Shown piece after piece: positions 1 through 6,171 of a DNA stretch of 10,084 nt. Each line of letters starts with the position of its first letter. The stretch's first letter is position 1. The DNA is from Thermodesulfobacteriota bacterium (GTDB lineage: Bacteria; Desulfobacterota; S145-22). A program made the position numbers and the translations under genes. The stretch is from positions 1 to 10,084 of the forward strand of contig JANTFN010000049.1 in assembly GCA_024763435.1 (NCBI GenBank). The letters are read 5' to 3'. Below the pieces are notes generated by a model. It searched no databases. It worked only from the letters and a program-made list of their open reading frames with translations, and was not told the origin of the DNA.

Positions 1-87
1 TTCGTCTCCTCCTGCAAAAAGAGAACCTGGAGCGAGTATCAAACCGATAACGATTAAAGGTCCTATTATCCTTAAACAACGTTTCAT
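1..87 (-). CDS. Exported protein, N-terminal fragment only (signal peptide)
   Basis: Only the first 29 codons lie in the window; the rest is beyond the left edge. The reading frame begins MKRCLRIIG, followed by a hydrophobic stretch (about residues 6-20) and a small-residue region ending SLFAGG, which looks like a signal peptide cleaved near residue 25. The start is set by an AGGAGG ribosome site 6 bases upstream (around 94-99). It lies 21 bases downstream of the 86-residue gene and shares its transcript, so it should fall under the cobalamin riboswitch at 497-665. Genes under such riboswitches commonly act in cobalt or cobalamin uptake or in corrin synthesis. An exported sirohydrochlorin cobaltochelatase or a corrinoid/cobalt transport component would fit, but nothing visible identifies which. 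The signal peptide and start are clear; the function is unknown. Confidence 0.7.
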   Translation of the reverse strand, partial: MKRCLRIIGPLIVIGLILAPGSLFAGGDE

Positions 88-108
88 ATATTTTCCTCCT
101 TTACATCT

Positions 109-369
109 TTATCCGCATAATCTTAAAGGTTGTTTCGTGAGCTGGAAAGTGGCGCCATCCTGGGTGGTTACAAAGAGGCAAAGGATCTGTTTCATCCCCC
201 GTGCCAGAAGCATCCACCAGGCGTTCTGTATGTCTTCGTAACCGGAGGTGGCTGACACAACCGCGACTTTATCCGCCTGGATACCAAGATTTTTTATCAC
301 TGCTGATGTATCAATCTCTTCATCGATTTCAGTCTGGCCCATGATGTATAAAATGGCTCCTGTTTTCAT
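109..369 (-). CDS. Hypothetical 86-residue protein, first gene under the cobalamin riboswitch
   Basis: I do not recognise this family. The start has a very strong ribosome site (AGGAGGTGATAT directly before ATG), and the gene is the first one after the riboswitch attenuator, so it is very likely real. The protein has no signal peptide and looks soluble. It begins with a probable beta strand (KTGAILYIMG), continues with an acidic segment (TEIDEEID), a second hydrophobic strand (KVAVVSA) and a helix rich in aromatic and hydrophobic residues (NAWWMLLARGM), and ends with strand-like ILCLFVT. This alternating pattern suggests a small alpha/beta fold. There is one Cys near the middle (in ILCLF) and one penultimate Cys, with no metal-binding CxxC. 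From its position it may assist cobalt or corrinoid handling together with the exported protein encoded next, but that is inference from context only. Confidence 0.75.
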   Translation of the reverse strand: MKTGAILYIMGQTEIDEEIDTSAVIKNLGIQADKVAVVSATSGYEDIQNAWWMLLARGMKQILCLFVTTQDGATFQLTKQPLRLCG

Positions 370-399
370 CTATATCACCTCCTTTTCTTTTTTTGCAAT

Positions 400-433
400 A
401 AAAAAATCCCCGAACAAATCAATGTTCGGGGAT
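400..433 (-). terminator. Intrinsic terminator (attenuator) of the cobalamin riboswitch
   Basis: On the minus strand an 11-bp perfect stem (ATCCCCGAACA, positions 423-433, pairing with TGTTCGGGGAT, 406-416) closes a 6-base loop and is followed by a run of seven T. It lies between the riboswitch aptamer and the ribosome site of the 86-residue gene. The position fits a transcriptional off-switch that forms when cobalamin is bound. I did not work out the competing anti-terminator pairing. Confidence 0.9.
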
Positions 434-496
434 ACCGTTTCTTACCCTCGCTTTTTTACAATCCACGCCCCGTTCCTCGAAGGCATTATGCGGTAT

Positions 497-665
497 TGTC
501 TTTCCCCTGGCAGGTCTTCTGACTTCCGGATTTTCCTACTTACCGCACCTTCCCTCCAAGCCTTCGTGGTTTGGAAGTGGCATTCAGCGGCTTTTGTCCC
601 CGGTCACAGCGGCGGGCCCGTACCGGATTTTCACCGGTTTCCCTTGCGCCAAAGGAGAAATGCTT
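497..665 (-). promoter_or_regulatory. Cobalamin (adenosylcobalamin-class) riboswitch aptamer
   Basis: Read on the minus strand, the hallmark elements of the cobalamin riboswitch occur in order: AGGGAA followed by CCGGTGAAAATCCGGTAC (about 623-645), GCCGCTGTGACCGGGGAC (about 595-613), the B12-box core GCCACT (576-581), GGGAAGG (548-554) and AGTCAGAAGACCTGCC (509-524). This combination is characteristic of the family. The boundaries are approximate because the closing P1 stem was not mapped. With the downstream terminator at 400-433 it should turn off the minus-strand genes at 369 and 87 when cobalamin is plentiful. Confidence 0.95.
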
Positions 666-681
666 TGTACTTTCGAAGATC

Positions 682-710
682 TATTTATCAGTTAAAATAA
701 GTGTTGTCAA
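682..710 (-). promoter_or_regulatory. Putative sigma-70 promoter for the riboswitch transcript
   Basis: The minus strand has a perfect TTGACA (705-710), a 17-base spacer and TAAATA (682-687), preceded by TGA. The -35 box is ideal and the -10 box is weak. Transcription would start near 675, just ahead of the aptamer, which is the expected position. Confidence 0.6.
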
Positions 711-809
711 GAATAATTTTTTTGGAGTTCTCCGCAATTTTGAGAGGTTCCAGCGGGAAGGCTGAATATAGGGTTTAAATGGGTTCAAGAGAGTTTTCAG
801 GACCGATAC

Positions 810-840
810 AAAAAAACGGGGAAGGCAAGACCTTCCCCGT
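810..840 (-). terminator. Intrinsic terminator after the ferredoxin gene
   Basis: On the minus strand a 10-bp perfect stem (ACGGGGAAGG with CCTTCCCCGT), a 5-base loop and a run of seven T begin 10 bases after the ferredoxin stop codon. This isolates the ferredoxin from the riboswitch unit further on. Confidence 0.93.
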
Positions 841-849
841 CAAAAGAGT

Positions 850-1023
850 TTATTCATCAAGGGTAATAGCACCCTCGGGGCATTCATCAACACACGTCCC
901 GCAATCGACACATTCGTCTTCATCGACGACCGCGTGATCATCAACTGTAATGGCCTCGACGGGACAAACCTCCGCGCAGGTTCCACAACCCGTGCATTTG
1001 TCGATATCAACTTTTGCTGCCAT
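850..1023 (-). CDS. 2[4Fe-4S] ferredoxin, 57 residues
   Basis: This is a small, acidic, soluble electron carrier of the clostridial/bacterial 2[4Fe-4S] type. The protein starts MAAKVDIDKC and carries two complete CxxCxxCxxxCP motifs: C10, C13, C16, C20-P21 and C38, C41, C44, C48-P49. These form the classic pair of cubane-cluster sites, with Cys IV of each motif going to the other cluster. The two halves show the family's internal pseudo-repeat. Low-potential ferredoxins of this kind donate or accept electrons for oxidoreductases in anaerobes; the partner cannot be told here. The start is fixed by AAAAAGGAGG 8 bases upstream. The gene is monocistronic, with a candidate promoter at 1119-1147 and a strong terminator at 810-840. 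No truncation or missing ligand is seen. Confidence 0.97.
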   Translation of the reverse strand: MAAKVDIDKCTGCGTCAEVCPVEAITVDDHAVVDEDECVDCGTCVDECPEGAITLDE

Positions 1024-1118
1024 GGCGTTTACCTCCTTTTTGTTTTTTTCAGTGAAGCTTGGGGTTACCTCCTTTCACCATCAACCTCTTCCTGATTGCT
1101 TCAAAACAATCCTCATGC

Positions 1119-1147
1119 CTCTTACAAAAAATGGCGGCACGTGTCAA
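1119..1147 (-). promoter_or_regulatory. Putative sigma-70 promoter of the ferredoxin gene
   Basis: The minus strand shows a perfect TTGACA (1142-1147), a 17-base spacer and TAAGAG (1119-1124). The -10 box matches only three consensus bases. The start of transcription would be near 1112, giving a leader of about 90 bases. Confidence 0.45.
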
Positions 1148-1349
1148 GGATAAATTTTTCGCGTTTATGATTAATTTATTTTCGGAATAGGAATAACCAG
1201 CACGTAGCTCCATGCCGTCTTTTTTAAATTCCTGCCCCCTGGGTTTCTAACCTTATCGATATTACCCTTTTTTGTAAAAGAGGTTTTTCTGCTGTATGGT
1301 TTAATCATCCGGACACGTCAAGGATCATAATAAAAAATAAAAATCTTTC

Positions 1350-1379
1350 TTGAATTTCATGCAAAAGATGTGATAGGTT
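1350..1379 (+). promoter_or_regulatory. Weak candidate promoter for the phoU-pst operon
   Basis: TTGAAT at 1350-1355 is followed 18 bases later by TAGGTT (1374-1379), about 25 bases before the phoU start. The -10 match is poor. Such promoters often rely on an activator such as PhoB, but no clear PHO box was found, so this is tentative. Confidence 0.25.
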
Positions 1380-1403
1380 TATCTCGAGAAGAGGAGGAGT
1401 GCC

Positions 1404-2078
1404 ATGAATCAGCCTCATATTTTGAAAACATTTGATAAAGAGCTTAAACAGCTCAAGGAAGAGATCCTTGCCATGGGGGAAATGGTCCAAACGGCCATTG
1501 CTAATTCCATCAAGGCCCTCGTAAAAAGAGATTCGGACCTTGCGAGACAGGTTATAGACAACGATCACCTTGTTAACGAGCTTGAGGTCAAGATTGATGG
1601 GATTTGCCTGTCACTGATTGCGTTGAGACAGCCAGCCGGTGGAGATTTGCGTTTTATCGCGACGGGCTTGAAAGTCAACGTGGACTTGGAGAGAATCGGC
1701 GATCTTGCGGTAAATATTGCTGAGAGGGCGCTTGAACTGAACCAGGAGCCCCAGTTAAAGCCCTATATCGACATCCCGAGAATGGACGAAGACGCCCGAT
1801 GGATGCTCAGAGGGGCCCTTGAGGCGTATGTCACCAAAAACGAGGCCATCGCCATGGAAGTGATTGAGCGGGATGAGGAGGTTGATCAGCTTAATTATCA
1901 AATTGCAAGGGAACTCCTGACCTATATGATGGAAGACGCCCGGAAGGTTTCTTCCGCCATGAAAATCATGATGGTCAGCAAATATCTTGAACGGGCGGCG
2001 GATCACTCGGTGAATGTTGCTGAACAGGCGATATTCATGATGAAGGGAACTGTGGTCCGGCACCAGAAAATTATTTAA
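1404..2078 (+). CDS. phoU: Phosphate transport regulator PhoU
   Basis: PhoU is a cytoplasmic protein that couples the Pst transporter to the PhoR/PhoB two-component system and restrains phosphate uptake and the Pho response. The 224-residue product has the expected two-repeat, all-helical layout. Each repeat begins with an amphipathic helix containing short-repeat Leu/Glu patterns (FDKELKQLKEEIL in the first) and contains the conserved metal-coordinating E/DxxxD-type element: DLERIGDLAVNIAERA near residues 94-109 and YLERAADHSVNVAEQA near 194-209. Length and motifs are typical of the family. A strong GAGGAGG ribosome site precedes the ATG by 6 bases. The gene heads the operon, 19 bases before pstS, whereas in E. 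coli and many bacteria phoU is last. No phoB or phoR lies in the window. Confidence 0.96.
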   Translation: MNQPHILKTFDKELKQLKEEILAMGEMVQTAIANSIKALVKRDSDLARQVIDNDHLVNELEVKIDGICLSLIALRQPAGGDLRFIATGLKVNVDLERIGDLAVNIAERALELNQEPQLKPYIDIPRMDEDARWMLRGALEAYVTKNEAIAMEVIERDEEVDQLNYQIARELLTYMMEDARKVSSAMKIMMVSKYLERAADHSVNVAEQAIFMMKGTVVRHQKII

Positions 2079-2097
2079 GGAAATTAAGGAAAGCTTC

Positions 2098-2988
2098 TTG
2101 AGCAAACTGTTTTCCCGCCTTTCCCGCGCTATTCTTTTGAGCCTGCTTGTTGCGTTGCCTCTTGCCTGCAACAACTCCTCGCCCTCTAACGGCAAAAAGA
2201 AACAGGCCAGTGCTTCGATTATCATTGCCGGGTCAACGTCTGTCCAACCCTTCGCGGAAAAACTGGCGGAAATCTATATGGTGAAAAATCCCTGGGCCAT
2301 CATCAACGTCCAGGGCGGGGGCAGCACGGCGGGTGTAAGAGCTGCGCAGACAGGAATTGCCAATATAGGAACCAGCAGCAGAAATCTGCACCCGGAAGAA
2401 AAAAACCTCTATGAAATTCCTATCGCTTATGACGGTATTGCTGTTATTGTGAATCCCGGAAATCCCATGAAAAACCTCTCAACCGAAACATTGAGAAAAA
2501 TATACGCGGGAAAAATCCTGAACTGGAAGAAACTGGGTGGGGTCGATCACCGGATTACAACCATTACGCGGGAAGAAGGATCAGGCACCCGCGGTGCGTT
2601 TGAAGAGTTGGCCATGGAAAAGACCGAGATTGACCAGGGGTGTATCGTGGAGGATTCCAATGGTTCGGTAAGGGAACTGGTTGGTACAGACCCCTATGCC
2701 ATCGGCTATATGTCATTCGGCCTTGTAAACGCGCAGGTCAAGGCTATCGCCCTGGACAATATAATGCCCTCCATTGAGGCCATGAAAAAGAAACGCTACC
2801 GGTTTTTCCGCCCTTTTCTTTTTCTAACGCGCAAAAAACCGGCGGGACTGGTTCTCAAGTTTATCCAATTTGTCCTTTCCCGGGAAGGGCAGGATATCCT
2901 TGTTAAAGAAGGTTTAATCCCCTCAGCAATTATTCAAGGAGAGAAGTTGAAATGGCTGCTACAGCCATCCAGAGAAAAGAAAAGTTAA
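2098..2988 (+). CDS. pstS: Phosphate-binding protein PstS, probable lipoprotein
   Basis: PstS binds phosphate outside the inner membrane and delivers it to PstC/PstA. The start is a TTG placed 7 bases after an AAGGA ribosome site; no better ATG exists before the signal peptide. Residues 10-23 are a hydrophobic signal segment ending LPLAC, so C24 is the likely lipidated residue, although Pro at -3 is not canonical. The mature protein has the phosphate-binding signatures of the family: AGSTSVQPF at 44-52, GGGSTAG at 73-79, the YDGIAV segment with D112, and REEGSGTRGAFEE at 158-170 (the SGTR loop). At 296 residues it is of normal size for the short bacterial PstS class. Its last 37 bases overlap the start of pstC in another frame, which suggests translational coupling. 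Confidence 0.95.
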   Translation: MSKLFSRLSRAILLSLLVALPLACNNSSPSNGKKKQASASIIIAGSTSVQPFAEKLAEIYMVKNPWAIINVQGGGSTAGVRAAQTGIANIGTSSRNLHPEEKNLYEIPIAYDGIAVIVNPGNPMKNLSTETLRKIYAGKILNWKKLGGVDHRITTITREEGSGTRGAFEELAMEKTEIDQGCIVEDSNGSVRELVGTDPYAIGYMSFGLVNAQVKAIALDNIMPSIEAMKKKRYRFFRPFLFLTRKKPAGLVLKFIQFVLSREGQDILVKEGLIPSAIIQGEKLKWLLQPSREKKS

Positions 2989-3818
2989 TAGAGCGAATTT
3001 TTCTGCTGATTGCCTTTTCATCTATTTTTTCGCTTTTTATTATTGCCCTGTTCATTTTTGCGGAGGGACTTCCACTTATATGGAAGGTTGGCCTGAAAGA
3101 TTTCCTGCTCAGTACCCGTTGGGCCCCGACCAAGGGGCATTTCGGTATCTTTGCCATGATTGTTTCCTCCTTCTGGGTTACCATCGGGGCGCTTCTTTTT
3201 GGGGGGCCGCTGGGCCTGATGTGCTCCTTTTTTCTCGTTGAATTCGCTTCCGATCGCTTGCGGGCCTTCATCAAGCCCGCCCTGGAACTCCTGGCGGGAA
3301 TCCCCTCCGTTGTTTATGGTTTTCTCGGTGTTGTGTATCTTGTCCCTCTTGTCCGAGACTACCTGGGCGGCCCCGGGCTCTCGCTCCTGACCGCATCCAT
3401 CATCCTGGGGATTATGATTCTTCCCACGGTTATCAGTATCTCCGTGGACGCGCTTGTGGCCGTTCCTGATTCCTATCGGGAAGCGGCCTTTTCTCTTGGG
3501 GCAACCCGCTGGCAGACAACCTATATGGTCACGGTTCACGCGGCGCGCTCAGGCATTATTACTTCCCTCGTTCTCGGTATGGGCCGGGCCGTAGGCGAAA
3601 CCATGGCCGTTATCATGATCGCGGGGAACGCCCTGAAAATTCCCCTGTCTCCCCTTGATCCCCTGCGGACGCTGACCAGTAATATCGCCCTCGAAATGGG
3701 ATACGCGAGCGGAATGCACCGTCAGGCGCTTTTTGCCACGGGGATTGTTTTGTTCTTTTTTGTCATGGCCCTCAACACGATTGCGACGGTTTACGCGCGG
3801 AGAAAGCGGATAAAATGA
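2952..3818 (+). CDS. pstC: Phosphate ABC transporter permease PstC
   Basis: This is an inner-membrane permease that pairs with PstA to form the phosphate channel. The 288-residue product has about six membrane segments, the first at residues 15-37. It carries an intact EAA coupling loop facing the ATPases (VPDSYREAAFSLGATRWQ at 171-188, with E177, A178, A179 and G183), and the conserved GRAVGETMAV stretch (211-220) typical of PstC. The ATG follows an AAGGAGA ribosome site that lies inside the end of pstS. The 3' end overlaps pstA by 4 bases (ATGA). Length is slightly below the roughly 300-320 residues of many PstC proteins, with no sign of damage. Confidence 0.95.
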   Translation: MAATAIQRKEKLIERIFLLIAFSSIFSLFIIALFIFAEGLPLIWKVGLKDFLLSTRWAPTKGHFGIFAMIVSSFWVTIGALLFGGPLGLMCSFFLVEFASDRLRAFIKPALELLAGIPSVVYGFLGVVYLVPLVRDYLGGPGLSLLTASIILGIMILPTVISISVDALVAVPDSYREAAFSLGATRWQTTYMVTVHAARSGIITSLVLGMGRAVGETMAVIMIAGNALKIPLSPLDPLRTLTSNIALEMGYASGMHRQALFATGIVLFFFVMALNTIATVYARRKRIK

Positions 3819-4645
3819 CCCCAAAAAGATCGGAACATATTGCACTCGGGTTGATGGTCAGCGGCGCGTTTCTGGCGCTTGCCATTCTCTTTTTCATTAT
3901 TGCCGTGATTATGATCAAGGGACTTCCCCACATCACCCTCCGGTTTCTGCTTGATAACCCCATGGATATGGGACGCGCCGGCGGTATTTTTTCCACGATT
4001 GTCTCAACAGTTTATCTCCTTGTAGTGTCACTCATCATCGCCATTCCCCTTGGGGTCGGCACTGCGATTTACCTGACAGAATATACAAAAGAAGGCCTTA
4101 TTACGAAAATTATCCGTTTCGGGACCGAATGCCTGGCCGGGGTTCCTTCCATTATCCTGGGCCTTTTTGGGTTTATCCTCCTGGTGATTAAATTGGGATT
4201 TGGATGGAGTGTCCTTTCGGGAGGGATTTCCCTTTCCATCATGATTTTACCGGTGATTATCCGGACCTCGGAGGAGGCCATTAAATCAGTCCCCGCAAGC
4301 TACCGGGATATCAACAAGGTCCTTGGAGGAACCCGATGGCAGGGGATTACGCGGCTTGTCCTCCCAAGTGCGGCACCAGGAATCCTGACCGGTGTTATTC
4401 TGAGTGTAGGGCGTGGAATTGGCGAAACAGCCGTGGTTATTTTCACGCTTGGCACCTCTCTGCGCATCCCTTTTTCCCTCTTTGATTCCGGCCGAAGTAT
4501 GGCCGTTCATTTTTACCTCCTTGCACGGGAAGGTATTTCCATGAATAACGCCTATGCGACAGCCGCGGTTCTCGTTTTTTCCATTTTGTTTATCAACATC
4601 CTTTCTTATTACCTTATGCATCGATTCGTCGCGCGCCGGAGATAA
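3815..4645 (+). CDS. pstA: Phosphate ABC transporter permease PstA
   Basis: This is the second channel subunit of the phosphate importer. The 276-residue protein starts with a cytoplasmic MTPKRSEH tail and a first membrane helix (10-34). It contains the family stretches TIVSTVYLLVVSLIIAIPLGVGTAIYL and LAGVPSIILGLFGF (107-120, each given only as family landmarks), and GRGIGETAVVIF at 199-210. The EAA coupling loop is unusual: at 160-172 it reads PASYRDINKVLGG, so the usual E-A-A is D165-I166-N167 and the conserved final Gly-Ala is Gly-Gly. It starts by a 4-base overlap with pstC, and pstB1 follows 3 bases after its stop. The family assignment is firm; the meaning of the altered loop is uncertain. 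Confidence 0.94.
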   Translation: MTPKRSEHIALGLMVSGAFLALAILFFIIAVIMIKGLPHITLRFLLDNPMDMGRAGGIFSTIVSTVYLLVVSLIIAIPLGVGTAIYLTEYTKEGLITKIIRFGTECLAGVPSIILGLFGFILLVIKLGFGWSVLSGGISLSIMILPVIIRTSEEAIKSVPASYRDINKVLGGTRWQGITRLVLPSAAPGILTGVILSVGRGIGETAVVIFTLGTSLRIPFSLFDSGRSMAVHFYLLAREGISMNNAYATAAVLVFSILFINILSYYLMHRFVARRR

Positions 4646-4648
4646 CAG

Positions 4649-5407
4649 ATGACCGAAAAAATAATCATGGAGGCGAAAGACCTTTCTCTACAGGCAGATG
4701 GGAAGGATATCCTTCGGGGAATATCACTCCAGGTTTATCCGAAAGAAATTTTCGGCATCATGGGACCCTCGGGAAGCGGAAAAACCTCTTTTCTGAGACT
4801 GGCAAACCATACCTTCAAGGCACGGGAATTTTCCACGCAGGGGCAGCTTTTTGTCCTCGGGGAAGAGGTTCTTGAGGGGGATGTTGCCATTATCCCCCTG
4901 CGTCGCAGGGTTTCCATGGTTTTTGCGACGCCTGTTGTCCTGCCGTCAAGCATTTTCGAAAATCTGGTTTATGGCCTCCGTGTTCAGGGAATTACGGACA
5001 AACACGTCCTGGAGGAAGCAGCCGTCAAGGGGCTTAAGGCCGCTATTCTTTGGGACGAGGTAAGGGACCGGCTTCGGACCCCCGCTAAAAAACTTTCCGG
5101 AGGTCAGCAGCAGCGCCTCTGCATCGCCCGGGCCATGGCCATGTCTCCAAAGATACTTCTCCTGGATGAGCCCACCTCGGGACTGGATCCGATTTCCACC
5201 TTCAGGATTGAAGAGGCGCTGAAAGAATTAAAATCAAAGCACACGATTGTCCTGGTAAGCAACAATACCAAGCAGATCGCAAGGGTCACCGACCGATGTG
5301 CCTTTCTTCTCATGGGGGATCTTATCGAAACCGGAAAAACAGGCCAAATATTTACTGTTCCAAAACAGAGAAAGACAGATGATTATATCGCGGGGAGATT
5401 TGGGTAA
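4649..5407 (+). CDS. pstB: Phosphate ABC transporter ATPase PstB (copy 1, lacks Q-loop Gln and switch His)
   Basis: This is a cytoplasmic ATPase of the phosphate importer, 252 residues. Motifs in order are Walker A GPSGSGKTS (39-47), Q-loop region VSMVFATPVVLP where the invariant Gln is Ala (A93), a canonical signature LSGGQQQR (149-156), Walker B LLLDEP with D173 and catalytic-base E174, D-loop SGLD, and an H-loop reading VSNN where the switch His is Asn (N205). Canonical PstB has VFQxPNPFP and VTHNM at these places. The protein should bind ATP and offer a good signature to a partner, but its own half-site looks catalytically impaired. It is adjacent to pstB2, whose losses are complementary, so the two probably work as a heterodimer. 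Its stop overlaps the pstB2 start by one base (TAATG). It could instead be a decaying copy, but the frame is intact and the fold motifs are well kept. Confidence 0.93.
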   Translation: MTEKIIMEAKDLSLQADGKDILRGISLQVYPKEIFGIMGPSGSGKTSFLRLANHTFKAREFSTQGQLFVLGEEVLEGDVAIIPLRRRVSMVFATPVVLPSSIFENLVYGLRVQGITDKHVLEEAAVKGLKAAILWDEVRDRLRTPAKKLSGGQQQRLCIARAMAMSPKILLLDEPTSGLDPISTFRIEEALKELKSKHTIVLVSNNTKQIARVTDRCAFLLMGDLIETGKTGQIFTVPKQRKTDDYIAGRFG

Positions 5408-6165
5408 TGGCCGAATTTATCCTTGAAATTAAACATTTTAACCTCTTTTACGGAGATTTTCCCGCCCTGAAGGACCTGTCTTTTTCGATCAAGGAACATA
5501 CCGTAACGGCCCTTATCGGCCCTTCCGGGTGTGGAAAATCTACACTGCTTCGGTCCTTTAACAGGATGAACGATTTAATTCAGGGGGTAAGAACGGAAGG
5601 GGAGATCCTTTTTAAGGGAGAAAACATCGCGCAAAACGGCATCAACCTCGTGGCACTTCGGCAAAAAATAGGGATGGTCTTTCAACGGCCCAACCCTTTT
5701 CCCCTCACTGTCAGGGATAATATCACCTTCGGCCCAAGGGTCATGGGGGAGAAAAAGGCCGATATTCTTGAGGCCGCCGTGGAAAAATCACTCACGCGGG
5801 TGGGATTGTGGAAGGTCCTGAAAGATTCCCTGGAGAAAAACGCCCTGTCTCTCTCCGACGAGCAGCAGCAGCGGCTGTGTATTGCCCGACTCCTCGCGGT
5901 TAAGCCGGAGATAGTCCTGATGGATGAACCCTGCAGCGCCCTGGACCCTATTGCGACCCTGAGGATTGAGGAACTGATGCTGGAGCTTAAAAAACGTTAT
6001 ACGGTGGTTGTTGTGACCCATAACATGCAGCAGGCGGCAAGGGTGTCCGATGAAACCGGTCTGATGTATCTCGGCGAACTTATTGAATTTGATAATACAA
6101 AAAAGATTTTTACCACCCCGTCCCAGAAAATCACAGAAGATTACGTTACAGGAAAATTCGGGTAG
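5407..6165 (+). CDS. pstB: Phosphate ABC transporter ATPase PstB (copy 2, degenerate signature LSDEQ)
   Basis: This is the second ATPase of the phosphate importer, also 252 residues, with its Q-loop, signature, Walker B and H-loop at the same positions as in copy 1. Motifs are Walker A GPSGCGKST (38-46), a canonical PstB Q-loop GMVFQRPNPFP with Q93, a signature reading LSDEQQQR (149-156) in which both glycines of LSGGQ are replaced by Asp and Glu, Walker B LMDEP with D173 and E174, D-loop SALD, and an intact H-loop VTHNMQQA with H205. It closely resembles ordinary PstB apart from the signature. A homodimer would have two defective signatures, but paired with copy 1 it would complete one full ATP site. 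The tandem arrangement suggests duplication and divergence. It is the last core pst gene; a small Cys-rich gene follows 6 bases on. Confidence 0.95.
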   Translation: MAEFILEIKHFNLFYGDFPALKDLSFSIKEHTVTALIGPSGCGKSTLLRSFNRMNDLIQGVRTEGEILFKGENIAQNGINLVALRQKIGMVFQRPNPFPLTVRDNITFGPRVMGEKKADILEAAVEKSLTRVGLWKVLKDSLEKNALSLSDEQQQRLCIARLLAVKPEIVLMDEPCSALDPIATLRIEELMLELKKRYTVVVVTHNMQQAARVSDETGLMYLGELIEFDNTKKIFTTPSQKITEDYVTGKFG

Positions 6166-6171
6166 CGGTGT

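Larger units (their letters stand above)
1024..1403. other. Divergent intergenic region between ferredoxin and phoU
   Basis: These 380 bases separate two divergent transcription units. The left part (1024-1147) is the ferredoxin leader, with a promoter candidate and a second unused AAAGGAGGTAA copy at 1065-1075. The right part holds the phoU promoter region and the ribosome site GAGGAGG (1391-1397). The sequence GTCAAGGAT occurs twice (1143-1151 and 1317-1325). No convincing coding region, tRNA or strong hairpin was seen. I looked for a PHO box (paired CTGTCA-like repeats at 11-base spacing) and found no clear match. Confidence 0.6.

Noticed and set aside
248..700. 150-codon open frame on the plus strand
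   Set aside because: It runs antisense through the cobalamin riboswitch and attenuator and has no ribosome site; its translation shows no family features.
1200..1403. PHO box upstream of phoU
   Set aside because: No pair of CTGTCA-like repeats at 11-base spacing could be found; isolated partial matches are expected by chance.
3018..3539. 173-codon open frame on the minus strand
   Set aside because: It is antisense to pstC, with a composition of charged residues and Gly/Asn typical of the reverse of a membrane protein gene.
4649..5407. PstB1 as a pseudogene
   Set aside because: The frame is full length, Walker A, signature, Walker B and D-loop are intact, and its losses are exactly complementary to those of PstB2.
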